Assembly (NCBI GenBank): GCA_947037115.1
Contig: CAMQTN010000020.1
Coordinates: forward strand, 1-41,521
DNA: 41,521 nucleotides
Source: an uncultured Lachnospiraceae bacterium
Lineage (GTDB): Bacteria; Bacillota; Clostridia; Lachnospirales; Lachnospiraceae
Reading direction: 5' to 3'
The notes below the pieces were generated by a model. The model saw only the letters and a program-made list of their open reading frames with translations, made no database searches and was not told the origin of the DNA. The translations under genes and the position numbers were made by a program. Positions within the stretch are counted from its first letter, which is position 1, and each line of letters starts with the position of its first letter. Shown piece by piece: positions 1 to 7,074 of this stretch.

Positions 1-43
1 ATCAATAATAGCATAATAGCAAAAAAAAGATAGAATGGCTAGT

Positions 44-232
44 CTAATGCGCTATTTTTTCAGAAAGAAAACACAGAATGTCCAGCTGATCCCGCTTGTC
101 CAGTTTTCTGAAGCAGTAGAGCAGCAGGAGCTCGTCCGGCGACAGTCCGGCGTGTGCTGCGCCAGATCCGTCAAGTGTCAGTTTTTCGAGTAATTGGGAT
201 AATACATAAGCATTCATGACTCCATTATGCAT
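44..232 (-). CDS. Small protein, orphan paralogue of an XRE regulator C-terminal domain
   Basis: A 62-residue open frame with no DNA-binding part. Its last 30 residues (ELLLLYCFRKLDKRDQLDIL and on) match the C-terminal tail of the HTH regulator encoded at 569-1039 (EKLLLYYYQQLDQRDREDVL): the same leucine-rich stretch, then LD.RD..D.L.FL..K. It therefore looks like a stand-alone copy of that tail, possibly an oligomerisation module, or the remnant of a duplicated regulator that lost its HTH. No convincing ribosome site precedes either Met1 or Met6 (a GGAG sits only two bases from Met6), so expression is uncertain. Because it lies at the left edge of the window its original context cannot be judged. 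Confidence 0.4.
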   Translation of the reverse strand: MHNGVMNAYVLSQLLEKLTLDGSGAAHAGLSPDELLLLYCFRKLDKRDQLDILCFLSEKIAH

Positions 233-235
233 GAA

Positions 236-269
236 TTGACAGAATTTGTAATTAAGGGGATACCTTAAT
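236..269 (+). promoter_or_regulatory. Putative promoter and dyad operator for the 79-aa HTH gene
   Basis: TTGACA at 236-241 could be a -35 box. ATTAAGG (251-257) and CCTTAAT (263-269) form a perfect 7-bp dyad with a 5-bp centre, lying where the spacer and -10 would be. The -10 itself is poor. The layout suits autoregulation by the small HTH protein encoded downstream; that is inference. Confidence 0.35.
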
Positions 270-325
270 CTGTGGTAAGCATGTGATAATTTTTACAAAA
301 GGAAAAGAGGAGGAGGCGGATACTT

Positions 326-565
326 ATGGAATATTTTGTGATTGACATGGAAAGGACGGGTGAACGCATCAAACATCTGAGCAAAGAGAGGAATACGTCG
401 GTAAGACAGATACAGGAGTATCTGGGACTGGAATCGGTCCAGTCGGTTTACGACTGGTTTCATGCGAGAACGCTTCCAACCATAGACCATCTGTTTGCAC
501 TTGGGCGGCTTTGGAATATTGGCATGGAAAGTATTCTGGTGACGGACAGGAAAGAGCGGACATAA
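326..565 (+). CDS. Small XRE-family helix-turn-helix regulator
   Basis: A 79-residue protein that is almost entirely one Cro/C1-type HTH domain (about residues 10-72): the helices around ERIKHLSKERNTSVRQIQEYL and the recognition part SVQSVYDWFHARTLPTIDHL fit the XRE fold, followed by the usual 'L..L...NI.ME.IL' ending. A good ribosome site (AGGAGG, about 10 bases upstream) supports the ATG at 326. There is no sensory domain, so it probably acts as a dimeric DNA-binding switch. It is convergent with a second HTH gene at 569-1039, with only three bases between the stop codons. Target unknown; the dyad at 251-269 is a candidate autoregulatory site. Confidence 0.8.
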   Translation: MEYFVIDMERTGERIKHLSKERNTSVRQIQEYLGLESVQSVYDWFHARTLPTIDHLFALGRLWNIGMESILVTDRKERT

Positions 566-578
566 ACGTTATGTCCGC
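556..578. promoter_or_regulatory. Perfect palindrome containing both stop codons of convergent genes
   Basis: Ten-base arms GCGGACATAA (556-565) and TTATGTCCGC (569-578) around ACG. Each arm encodes Arg-Thr-stop of the gene reading into it, so both HTH proteins end in RT. There is no long T-run on either side, so as a terminator it would be weak; it could cap both mRNA 3' ends or be a binding site. Confidence 0.55.
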
Positions 579-1039
579 CCCTGTTCTTCCAGTTTTCTGT
601 TTTCGTATTTTACCTTGAGAAAAGTCAGCACATCTTCCCGGTCGCGTTGGTCTAACTGCTGGTAATAGTACAGAAGCAGCTTTTCATTGTGGTCGAGAGA
701 CTTGAACTTCCGGCTGTGTTCCGGCTGTTCAATGTAGGTCATGAATTTATTCAGATCCGAGGCCGGCTCCTGCAAAAGCGGGGAGACCGGCTTTCTGGCG
801 AAATCAGAGTTGATATTGTAGGTAACCAGAAACTCCATAAAGTTTTCTACCGGGATGCCGTACAGGGCCGCAAGATTATAGAGAGAATTGACAGGGGGTG
901 TAATGCGGCCTGTCTCGTAGTGGGAGTATGTCTGCCTCGTAATATTCAGATGGGATGCGACAAATTCCTGCTGATAGCCGTGGGACTTGCGCAATTCTTT
1001 CAGATATTGTGACAGTTTATTGGCAGTGGGAGTCTCCAT
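569..1039 (-). CDS. XRE-family transcriptional regulator with C-terminal tail domain
   Basis: A 156-residue protein. Residues about 8-65 form a Cro/C1-type HTH: LSQYLKELRKSHGYQQEFVA, recognition segment ITRQTYSHYETGR, then the PPVNSLYNLAALYGIPVENF ending typical of the family. The rest is a hydrophilic spacer and a Leu/Tyr-rich tail (KLLLYYYQQLDQRDREDVL) shared with the 62-residue orphan at 44-232. AAAGGG stands about nine bases before the ATG. It is divergent from the secreted-protein gene at 1253, and the gap between them holds several ATAGC/GCTAT motifs including the palindrome AATAGCTATT (1157-1166), a plausible operator for this regulator. Confidence 0.8.
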   Translation of the reverse strand: METPTANKLSQYLKELRKSHGYQQEFVASHLNITRQTYSHYETGRITPPVNSLYNLAALYGIPVENFMEFLVTYNINSDFARKPVSPLLQEPASDLNKFMTYIEQPEHSRKFKSLDHNEKLLLYYYQQLDQRDREDVLTFLKVKYENRKLEEQGRT

Positions 1040-1109
1040 GTCGTCAGACCCTTTCTACGTTGTATTCAATAAATAGCTTTTATAAATAAAATTTTAGGGA
1101 AAATAGCAC

Positions 1110-1138
1110 TTGAAATTATACTGATAATAGAGTATCAT
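1110..1138 (+). promoter_or_regulatory. Putative sigma-A promoter for the secreted protein and GT-C genes
   Basis: TTGAAA (1110-1115), 17-bp spacer, TATCAT (1133-1138). Downstream lies the palindrome AATAGCTATT (1157-1166), which would be near +13 to +22, a position suited to repression. The whole 1040-1252 gap is AT-rich and carries no gene. Confidence 0.45.
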
Positions 1139-1252
1139 AAACACAATGATAGTAATAATAGCTATTGAGGGGCAAAATGCTATCGCAAAACAGGAGGCGG
1201 TATCGTGGCGGATGGACCACGTCGCAAATAAATCAAACGAGGAGGAAAAACG

Positions 1253-1963
1253 ATGAAAGCAAACATTGTGAAAAAGGCGCTGCTGTGCACCTTAACGGCG
1301 GCACTTTTGATGGCGCCTGCTACAGGCGTGCTGGCTGCCGGATCGGGAGCAGGCACGAAGGCAGTCGGCGGAGGCTCGAGCTCAAGCTCAAAGTCAAGGG
1401 TGGAGGAGATTATCAACTCCAACAGCGGTTCCGAGAGCGGGCAGGGCAGCGCATCCGGCGGTGCATCTTCTGTGGTGTCGGTGCCTAAGACAAGTTCTGT
1501 GGCAGGCGTACAGTCAACTGTGGCGGGCGTTTATCTCGCAACCAGTGTGAGAGGAACGGCAATTACCACGGGCCTTTCTAACATCTCTGAAGGTTATGGG
1601 CTTCAAAAGGGTGAAAAGCCGTATGCGAGAATCTATAACATGGATGCAAAGAAGAGCCATCTTGCACAGGCCTGCATCGACAATGCAGCGGCATCCATGG
1701 GCGCGGTTGCAGGGCCGGCGATCAATGTGGAGATCGGTAAGATGGCGTCCGGCAAATTCAGTCTTCTTCCGGCTGAGGGTACTCCGATCAGCCTGAAAGT
1801 CGGCATCCCGAAGAACTTTGCGCAGGGTGACAAGACATTTGCGGTTGTTGCGGTACGGCCGGGCGGCGCGGTATCTGTCCTGACGGATACGGATACAAAC
1901 CCCGACACGGTTACTTTTGATACAACAGCGGGTCAGGCAGTCTATGCACTGATCAAATATTAA
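1253..1963 (+). CDS. Secreted protein of unknown function with Ser/Gly-rich linker
   Basis: A 236-residue protein beginning with a clear Sec signal peptide (MKANIVKK, hydrophobic core about 9-26, cleavage likely after VLA or LAA near 28-29). Residues about 30-80 are low-complexity Gly/Ser (GGGSSSSSKS, GSASGGASSV), a flexible spacer. The remaining 150 residues look like a compact beta-rich domain ending in AVYALIKY; I recognise no family. There is no LPxTG anchor, membrane segment or lipobox, so it is either released or held non-covalently. The ribosome site GAGGAGG precedes the ATG. The next gene starts three bases after the stop, so the two are translationally coupled and probably work together at the envelope. 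Confidence 0.75.
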   Translation: MKANIVKKALLCTLTAALLMAPATGVLAAGSGAGTKAVGGGSSSSSKSRVEEIINSNSGSESGQGSASGGASSVVSVPKTSSVAGVQSTVAGVYLATSVRGTAITTGLSNISEGYGLQKGEKPYARIYNMDAKKSHLAQACIDNAAASMGAVAGPAINVEIGKMASGKFSLLPAEGTPISLKVGIPKNFAQGDKTFAVVAVRPGGAVSVLTDTDTNPDTVTFDTTAGQAVYALIKY

Positions 1964-1965
1964 GT

Positions 1966-3762
1966 GTGGTTATGGAAAAGGTTGGAAGAAGACAGGTCTT
2001 TTTTCGGCCTTTTCCTGTCTTCTTATGGTTTCTTTTACTTATCTTTGGCATTTTCCAGTATGGTATTCATAAAATTTTCGGAATGATCTACTATCCGGAT
2101 GAGTTCGGGTATTGGGCGAGCGCGGCAAAGTGGGTCGGGTATGACTGGAGTAGCCTGACCGCGTTAAGCTCCTATTACTCTTTCGGATACAGCGTGCTTC
2201 TGGCGCCGATCCTGAAAGTGTGCGGCGATGGAGTGTCAGCATACCGGACGGCGGTTGCGCTCAACATGCTGCTGCAGGCAGCAGCGATGCCGATGCTGTA
2301 TGGGATACTGCGCAGACTGTTTCCGGAAACGCCAGGAATGTCCGCCACATGTGCGGTGGGAATTGCGCTGTTCTATCCGGTGTGGAATTTTTATGCGCAG
2401 ACGACGCTGGCGGAGGGGCTTTTATTTTTTCTCTACATCGCGATTGCGTATCTGATGGCATGCACGGTTTCGGACGTGCGTCTTGGGACGCTTCTCCTGC
2501 TCGTCGGCGGCCTGATTTATATCTGTCTTGTGCATATGCGTACGATCGGTATTGCGGCTGCCGCAGTGGTGGTTCTGCTCCTGCGGTTATGGAGGGAACC
2601 GGCGTACCGCAGAAAAATGCTGATTGGGCTTATCGTTTTGGCGGTTGGCGCGGTTTGCGGTGTGATGATGTATTTTACAGTACTTCGGTCCGTGTATGGG
2701 AATACAGACAGGGAACTGCTCGCGGTCAATGGTATCACAGGACAGTTTTCCAGAGTGCTGGCGGTTTGCACCAGTGAGGGGTTTCGGCGGTTTGTGTGCG
2801 GGTGTACCGGGAAGTTATATTATTTGGGGGCGGCGTCCTTTGGACTGGTGTATTATACACTGGCCTATCTGGGGCAAAAGGGCGTTGACTTTATCCGGAA
2901 AATCAGAAGCGGAAGAGTTATAACGGCGGAAGAATGGATGAGTCTGTTTCTCCTGATGTCATTTGCCGGGCAGTTTCTGGTTACGGCGGTCTATATGAAT
3001 AACCCGCGCCGTGTGGACGAGGTCGTATACGGACGGTATAACGATTATCTCGTACCGGCCTTTATGGGAATCGGTGTGATCATCCTGTACCGCTGCCGCA
3101 GCCTTGGCAGAAATACGGCTGCCGCGATTGCGCTGCAGACGGCCATGTTTCCGGCTGTGCTTTATGGGGAGAAAATGTATGGCGGCAGTGAGGTGCAGGG
3201 ATATTTTATGGCGGGCATCGGTTATCTGGTGAATGATCTGGAGTTTGATGTGATTCCTGACATGGCGGCTATTTTTCTGCTGGGCAATCTGATGACGCTG
3301 TTGTTTTCCCTCTGTATATGGACGGGCAGAAGCAGGAGAGCGTCCGTTTGTGCCATGTCGCTTATAGTGTGCGCAGAAATCGTGCTGGGAATGGGCCTTC
3401 ATCATAAGTATACTTACCGTTTTAACGAGCTGGTCGGGGTGGAAGTACGGCTCGCCGGAGAACTTGAGGAGATGGGTGGAAAAGTGCCGATTACTTATCT
3501 GTATGGCGGTGGAATCACTTATATCGATGTGATACAGTTTCAACTGCCGGAATGGGAGATATCCGTTGTGCCGGAAGAGTGGATCCGGATGATTATAATC
3601 CAAAATGGGCAGCCTGTGGCACAAGGACAGGACGGCGGGGCGGCCGCCCTGTCCGGGTATGTGTTTCTGGATGCAGACAGCGCTTACAGGGAGCAGATGG
3701 ACAGTTACCGCAGGCCGTGTGCAGAGAGTTCCTATTTTGTGGTGTATGACTGGCGCGAATAG
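1966..3762 (+). CDS. Polytopic membrane protein, GT-C-type glycosyltransferase-like
   Basis: A protein of up to 598 residues with about a dozen hydrophobic segments. After the first membrane helix comes a loop with YYPDEFGYWASA; an acidic Asp-Glu pair in the first extracytoplasmic loop is the hallmark of GT-C transferases (ArnT/PMT-type, using polyprenyl-phosphate sugar donors). A soluble C-terminal domain of about 110 residues follows the last helix. The first codon is either GTG at 1966 or ATG at 1972; neither has its own strong ribosome site, fitting coupling to the secreted protein just upstream (stop at 1961-1963). Role inferred: transfer of a sugar to a cell-surface acceptor, perhaps the partner protein itself. 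Donor and acceptor are unknown. Confidence 0.65.
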   Translation: MVMEKVGRRQVFFRPFPVFLWFLLLIFGIFQYGIHKIFGMIYYPDEFGYWASAAKWVGYDWSSLTALSSYYSFGYSVLLAPILKVCGDGVSAYRTAVALNMLLQAAAMPMLYGILRRLFPETPGMSATCAVGIALFYPVWNFYAQTTLAEGLLFFLYIAIAYLMACTVSDVRLGTLLLLVGGLIYICLVHMRTIGIAAAAVVVLLLRLWREPAYRRKMLIGLIVLAVGAVCGVMMYFTVLRSVYGNTDRELLAVNGITGQFSRVLAVCTSEGFRRFVCGCTGKLYYLGAASFGLVYYTLAYLGQKGVDFIRKIRSGRVITAEEWMSLFLLMSFAGQFLVTAVYMNNPRRVDEVVYGRYNDYLVPAFMGIGVIILYRCRSLGRNTAAAIALQTAMFPAVLYGEKMYGGSEVQGYFMAGIGYLVNDLEFDVIPDMAAIFLLGNLMTLLFSLCIWTGRSRRASVCAMSLIVCAEIVLGMGLHHKYTYRFNELVGVEVRLAGELEEMGGKVPITYLYGGGITYIDVIQFQLPEWEISVVPEEWIRMIIIQNGQPVAQGQDGGAAALSGYVFLDADSAYREQMDSYRRPCAESSYFVVYDWRE

Positions 3763-3824
3763 AAAGAGTGATCCGCCGGGCAGGGTATAAATCTTATGTA
3801 ATCCTTAAAATTTGTCGTTTTCCC

Positions 3825-3853
3825 TTGCTTTTTCAAAATGATTGCAGTATTAT
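3825..3853 (+). promoter_or_regulatory. Putative promoter for the four-repeat secreted protein
   Basis: TTGCTT (3825-3830), 17-bp spacer, TATTAT (3848-3853). Just downstream TTTACATAA occurs twice (3857-3865 and 3871-3879), a 14-bp-phased direct repeat that could be a regulator site. Confidence 0.45.
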
Positions 3854-3929
3854 GAGTTTACATAACGGAATTTACATAATCTGGTAGAATTTCCGCTTGC
3901 GGCTTGTAATAGTGACGGAGGTATTATTT

Positions 3930-5015
3930 ATGAAAAAACATAGGATGATGAGGATTTCAGCGCTGTGCTGCCTTACAGCCGGAATCGTTATGAGTCCGGC
4001 ACAGCAGATGGGCGTGCAGGCTGCCGAAGTGATTGCGACGGTGCAGGGCAGCGTTATGAAGGGGACGACGACAGACCTTTTAATGCTTGCCACGAAAGAG
4101 GGCAATATGGAAATCAAACTGGACAGCAGTACGGATGCGAGCGGATGTAAGGTTCTGCTGCCGGGCTACAATGTCAGCGTCTCGGTGTCCCACGGTTCTG
4201 ATGAGTATCTGCATGCTGTGAAGATTGTCAGCGGTTTAAAGTCTGATATGGTTTCTCTGGATACATCCAAATATTCCACTGTCAGCGGAACCATCAGCGA
4301 GAAGTCAAAAGACGGCATTTTATATGTGCAGACGCCGCAGGGAGAGATGCAGATTAAACTGGATGCCACTACGGATATGAGCGGATGCTCTGTGCTTGTG
4401 GCGGACAAGACCTATCAGATCACCTGTGTCCGCGGTTCGGACGCCTACATGCATGCGACTGCGATTGTGGATTCGTCGGGTGCGGGGCTGGGAAGCGGCA
4501 GCAGCGCTTCGACTGTGCCGGCCTCTTCTTTGACGCCGGCGCCGGAGTCTTCGGTGGGAGTTGACACCAGCACGGTTACGGGGACAGTAAATAAGAAGAC
4601 TACCTCGGAGCGGTTGTTTTTGGATACCCAATACGGTCAGATGGAGATTGCGATTGATCAGAATACAGATTCCAGAGGCGGTATTTTTGTGATGCCGGAC
4701 AGGAAGCTGTCGGTAGCTGTCTACCGTGGTTCCGACGCCGTTATGCATGCGGCCACCATCGTGGGAGCCAAGGAGAGTGTGATTCCCGTAAATGTGGACA
4801 CCTCAAATACGGCCACCGTGACGGGCACGGTCAGCAGCAAATCGACGGAGAATATCATGTTCCTGAATACGAAGGACGGCGAGATGGAACTTAAGCTGGA
4901 CGCGGTGAGAAGTATTACGGGATGTAAAGTGCTGGTGAAAGACAGAAAAGTGACGGTTACCTGTTCACGGGGCTCGGACGCCTATATGCACGCGGTGGAC
5001 ATTATCGGAAATTGA
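3930..5015 (+). CDS. Secreted protein made of four 67-residue repeats
   Basis: A 361-residue protein. The ATG at 3930 is chosen because GGAGG stands eight bases before it and it opens a normal signal peptide (MKKHRMMR, hydrophobic core, cleavage near VQA-A at 31-32). The mature protein is four copies of one domain at about residues 36-102, 116-182, 214-280 and 295-361. Each follows TVxGTV.....D.L.L.T..G.ME.KLD..TD..GC.VL....V.V...RGSDAYMHA..I. The linkers are short except before repeat 3, which is Ser/Pro-rich. Copies 1, 2 and 4 share a Cys (GCKVL or GCSVL) that is Gly in copy 3. A small beta-barrel-like fold is plausible, but I cannot name the family. No anchor motif. A terminator follows. 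Confidence 0.75.
   Translation: MKKHRMMRISALCCLTAGIVMSPAQQMGVQAAEVIATVQGSVMKGTTTDLLMLATKEGNMEIKLDSSTDASGCKVLLPGYNVSVSVSHGSDEYLHAVKIVSGLKSDMVSLDTSKYSTVSGTISEKSKDGILYVQTPQGEMQIKLDATTDMSGCSVLVADKTYQITCVRGSDAYMHATAIVDSSGAGLGSGSSASTVPASSLTPAPESSVGVDTSTVTGTVNKKTTSERLFLDTQYGQMEIAIDQNTDSRGGIFVMPDRKLSVAVYRGSDAVMHAATIVGAKESVIPVNVDTSNTATVTGTVSSKSTENIMFLNTKDGEMELKLDAVRSITGCKVLVKDRKVTVTCSRGSDAYMHAVDIIGN
4035..5012 (+). repeat. Four-copy coding repeat (67-aa units)
   Basis: Units at 4035-4235, 4275-4475, 4569-4769 and 4812-5012, each 201 bases. They are diverged at the DNA level but align without gaps at the protein level, ending in RGSDAYMHA or close variants. This indicates old tandem duplication under selection rather than a recent expansion. 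Confidence 0.8.
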
Positions 5016-5027
5016 TGTTTCAGGTTC

Positions 5028-5066
5028 CAGGCCATATACCCTGACGGTATGTGGCCTGTTTTATGT
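5028..5066 (+). terminator. Rho-independent terminator after the repeat protein
   Basis: CAGGCCATATACC (5028-5040) pairs with GGTATGTGGCCTG (5046-5058), 13 bp with one G-T pair and a 5-base loop, followed by TTTTATGTTT. Confidence 0.8.
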
Positions 5067-5186
5067 TTATAGTAAATTGCGGGACGGTTTTTTGAAAGTA
5101 CAGGGCATCTTGCAATATGGGAGACCAATCATATATAATCAATCAGGAAAACATCAGGGGCTTATAAAAATTTATGATATTTACAG

Positions 5187-5271
5187 TTGACAACTGGAAA
5201 CATTTGACGTATTATAATTCCATACTTAACCCACCAAATTACTAGGAATTATAGAATGAGCATCGGTGGGT
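5187..5271 (+). promoter_or_regulatory. cysK promoter with overlapping dyad
   Basis: TTGACA (5187-5192), 17-bp spacer and TATTAT (5210-5215) make a strong sigma-A promoter. TATAATTCC (5213-5221) and GGAATTATA (5245-5253) are perfect 9-bp inverted repeats spanning the -10 and early transcribed region. A GGAATT core recalls the sites of CymR, the Rrf2-type cysteine regulator of Bacillota, but that comparison is from memory. ACCCACC (5229-5235) and GGTGGGT (5265-5271) could also pair in the leader RNA. No T-box signature is visible. Confidence 0.5.
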
Positions 5272-5305
5272 GTCAGAAACAGGACGTAAAAGGGAGGACA
5301 GTCAA

Positions 5306-6244
5306 ATGGCAGACATTAAAAAAAGTGCGGCGGAGCTGATCGGCCACACACCTCTTCTGGAGGTAGTCAATTACGAGAGAGAAAATAACATCAAGGATGC
5401 GACGATTCTGGTCAAACTGGAGTACCTGAATCCGGCGGGGTCGGTGAAAGACCGTATCGCCCTCCACATGATTGAGACGGCGGAGAAAGAGGGAAAGTTA
5501 AAACCCGGCGGCACCATCATTGAGCCAACCAGCGGCAATACGGGAATCGGTCTGGCGGCGATGGCGGCGGCCAGGGGATATAAGGCAGTCCTGACACTGC
5601 CGGAAACGATGAGCGTGGAGCGGCGCAGACTCCTGCAGGCTTATGGAGCGGAGCTGGTGCTGACAGAAGGATCGAAGGGAATGAAAGGCGCCATCGCGAA
5701 GGCGGAGGAACTGCAGGCGTCAACACCGGGCTCTGTCATTTTGGGACAGTTTGAGAATCCCGCCAATCCGGCGGTCCACAGGGCGACCACAGGCCCTGAG
5801 ATCTGGGAGGACACGGACGGGAAGGTTGATATTTTCGTGGCGGGCGTCGGCACGGGCGGCACGGTGACAGGTGTTGGCGGTTATCTGAAAGAGAAGAATC
5901 CTGCGGTTAAAGTGGTGGCTGTGGAGCCTGAGAGCAGCCCGGTACTTTCCGGCGGGCAGCCGGGGGCCCACAAGATTCAGGGAATCGGCGCAGGCTTTGT
6001 GCCGAAAGTGCTGGACACAGGTGTTTATGATGAGATCATCAAGGTCTCCAACGAGAACGCATTTGCGGCAGGCAGGGCGATTGCCGTACAGGAGGGTGTG
6101 CTGGTGGGTATTTCTTCCGGAGCGGCGCTGTATGCGGCAGGCGAACTTGCAAAGCGGCCGGAGAATAAGGGAAAGACAATCGTTGCCCTTTTGCCGGATT
6201 CCGGGGACAGATATCTGTCCACACCGCTGTTCTCTCCGGAGTAG
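5306..6244 (+). CDS. cysK: Cysteine synthase A (O-acetylserine sulfhydrylase)
   Basis: A 312-residue PLP enzyme that makes cysteine and acetate from O-acetylserine and sulfide in the cytoplasm. The Schiff-base lysine is in GSVKDR (K48); the substrate loop TSGNTG is at 75-80; the phosphate-binding GTGGT is in VGTGGTVTG; the C-terminal [12 protein letters not shown] is typical of CysK. The length is normal. ATG 5306 is preferred over an upstream in-frame start at 5270 because GGGAGG precedes it. The gene stands alone between two terminators, with its own promoter and dyad, so it is probably regulated by sulfur supply. CysM or cystathionine-synthase activity is less likely given the ending. Confidence 0.95.
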   Translation: MADIKKSAAELIGHTPLLEVVNYERENNIKDATILVKLEYLNPAGSVKDRIALHMIETAEKEGKLKPGGTIIEPTSGNTGIGLAAMAAARGYKAVLTLPETMSVERRRLLQAYGAELVLTEGSKGMKGAIAKAEELQASTPGSVILGQFENPANPAVHRATTGPEIWEDTDGKVDIFVAGVGTGGTVTGVGGYLKEKNPAVKVVAVEPESSPVLSGGQPGAHKIQGIGAGFVPKVLDTGVYDEIIKVSNENAFAAGRAIAVQEGVLVGISSGAALYAAGELAKRPENKGKTIVALLPDSGDRYLSTPLFSPE

Positions 6245-6272
6245 GATATTTTCGAGAATAAAGACGTGACAG

Positions 6273-6306
6273 AAAGGGTATTTCCCGGAGGGGAGATACC
6301 CTTTTT
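6273..6306 (+). terminator. Rho-independent terminator after cysK
   Basis: AAAGGGTATTTCCC and GGGAGATACCCTTTT form a G+C-containing hairpin with loop GGAG, ending in TTTTT. It separates cysK from the two-component genes, whose first ribosome site begins shortly after. Confidence 0.75.
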
Positions 6307-6329
6307 GGGGAAGGGAAAGGAAAAAGAGA

Positions 6330-7022
6330 ATGAAGCGTATCTTTTTTGTGGAAGATGACCTGAGCCTGATTAATGGATTGACTTTTGCAGTCAAAAGAGA
6401 GGGTTATGAGATCGACGTGGCGAGAACCAGTCTGGAGGCGGAGGCGCTTTGGAAAGAGGGAGAATACGATCTGGTAATTCTGGATGTGTCGCTTCCTGAC
6501 GGTTCGGGTTTTGAGCTGTGTAAAAAGATCCGTCAGGGCTCCAAAGTACCGATCATGTTTTTGACGGCCGCCGATGAGGAGACAGACATTATCATGGGGC
6601 TGGATATCGGCGCGGACGATTATATCACAAAGCCGTTCAAGCTGGCGGTGTTCCTTTCCAGAATCAAGGCCCTGCTTCGCAGAAGTGACAATTTCAGCAG
6701 GCAGGATGCGGTGCTTTCCTCAAACGGGATCACGGTGCAGTTATTAAAAGGGCTTGGCTATAAAAACGGATCGCAGCTTGATCTGACGTCAAATGAGTAC
6801 CGGCTTTTGTGTCTGTTCATGGAAAACCCCAATGTGGTGCTCTCGGCGGAACAGATTCTTGGCAGACTGTGGGACAGCAGCGGGAATTTTATCGATAACA
6901 AGGCGCTCACCGTATACATCAGAAGACTGCGCATGAAGATTGAGGATGATCCCGGCGAGCCGAAAAGGATCGTGACGGTCCGCGGCATGGGGTACAAGTG
7001 GAATACAGGGAGCGGGAACTGA
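6330..7022 (+). CDS. OmpR-family response regulator
   Basis: A 230-residue cytoplasmic regulator with an N-terminal receiver (acidic pair in FFVEDD at 8-10, phospho-accepting D52 in VILDVSLPDG, K101 in ITKPF) and a C-terminal winged helix ending RIVTVRGMGYKWN. It is the partner of the histidine kinase encoded 52 bases downstream. Together with the ABC genes that follow, the order RR, HK, ATPase, permease is that of BceRS-BceAB-type peptide sensing and detoxification modules of Bacillota. Its likely target is the set of three TGTAG repeats at 8156-8182. A ribosome site AAAGGAAAAAG precedes the ATG. Confidence 0.92.
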   Translation: MKRIFFVEDDLSLINGLTFAVKREGYEIDVARTSLEAEALWKEGEYDLVILDVSLPDGSGFELCKKIRQGSKVPIMFLTAADEETDIIMGLDIGADDYITKPFKLAVFLSRIKALLRRSDNFSRQDAVLSSNGITVQLLKGLGYKNGSQLDLTSNEYRLLCLFMENPNVVLSAEQILGRLWDSSGNFIDNKALTVYIRRLRMKIEDDPGEPKRIVTVRGMGYKWNTGSGN

Positions 7023-7074
7023 CTTACGGAAGACGGCGGCATGCCCCGGCAATGTTTGGATAGGGAGAGAAGAC

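Noticed and set aside
2220..2777. Long alternative frame (185 codons) inside the GT-C-like gene
   Set aside because: It lies wholly within a gene with a convincing membrane-protein sequence, has no family match and a Cys/Arg-rich composition typical of shifted frames.
2959..3624. Antisense frame of 221 codons
   Set aside because: Shadow of the GT-C-like gene; His/Arg-rich and without a ribosome site.
5220..5300. T-box or SAM riboswitch before cysK
   Set aside because: No T-box AGGGUGGNACCGCG-like block or specifier stem, no SAM aptamer core, and no terminator hairpin before the start codon.
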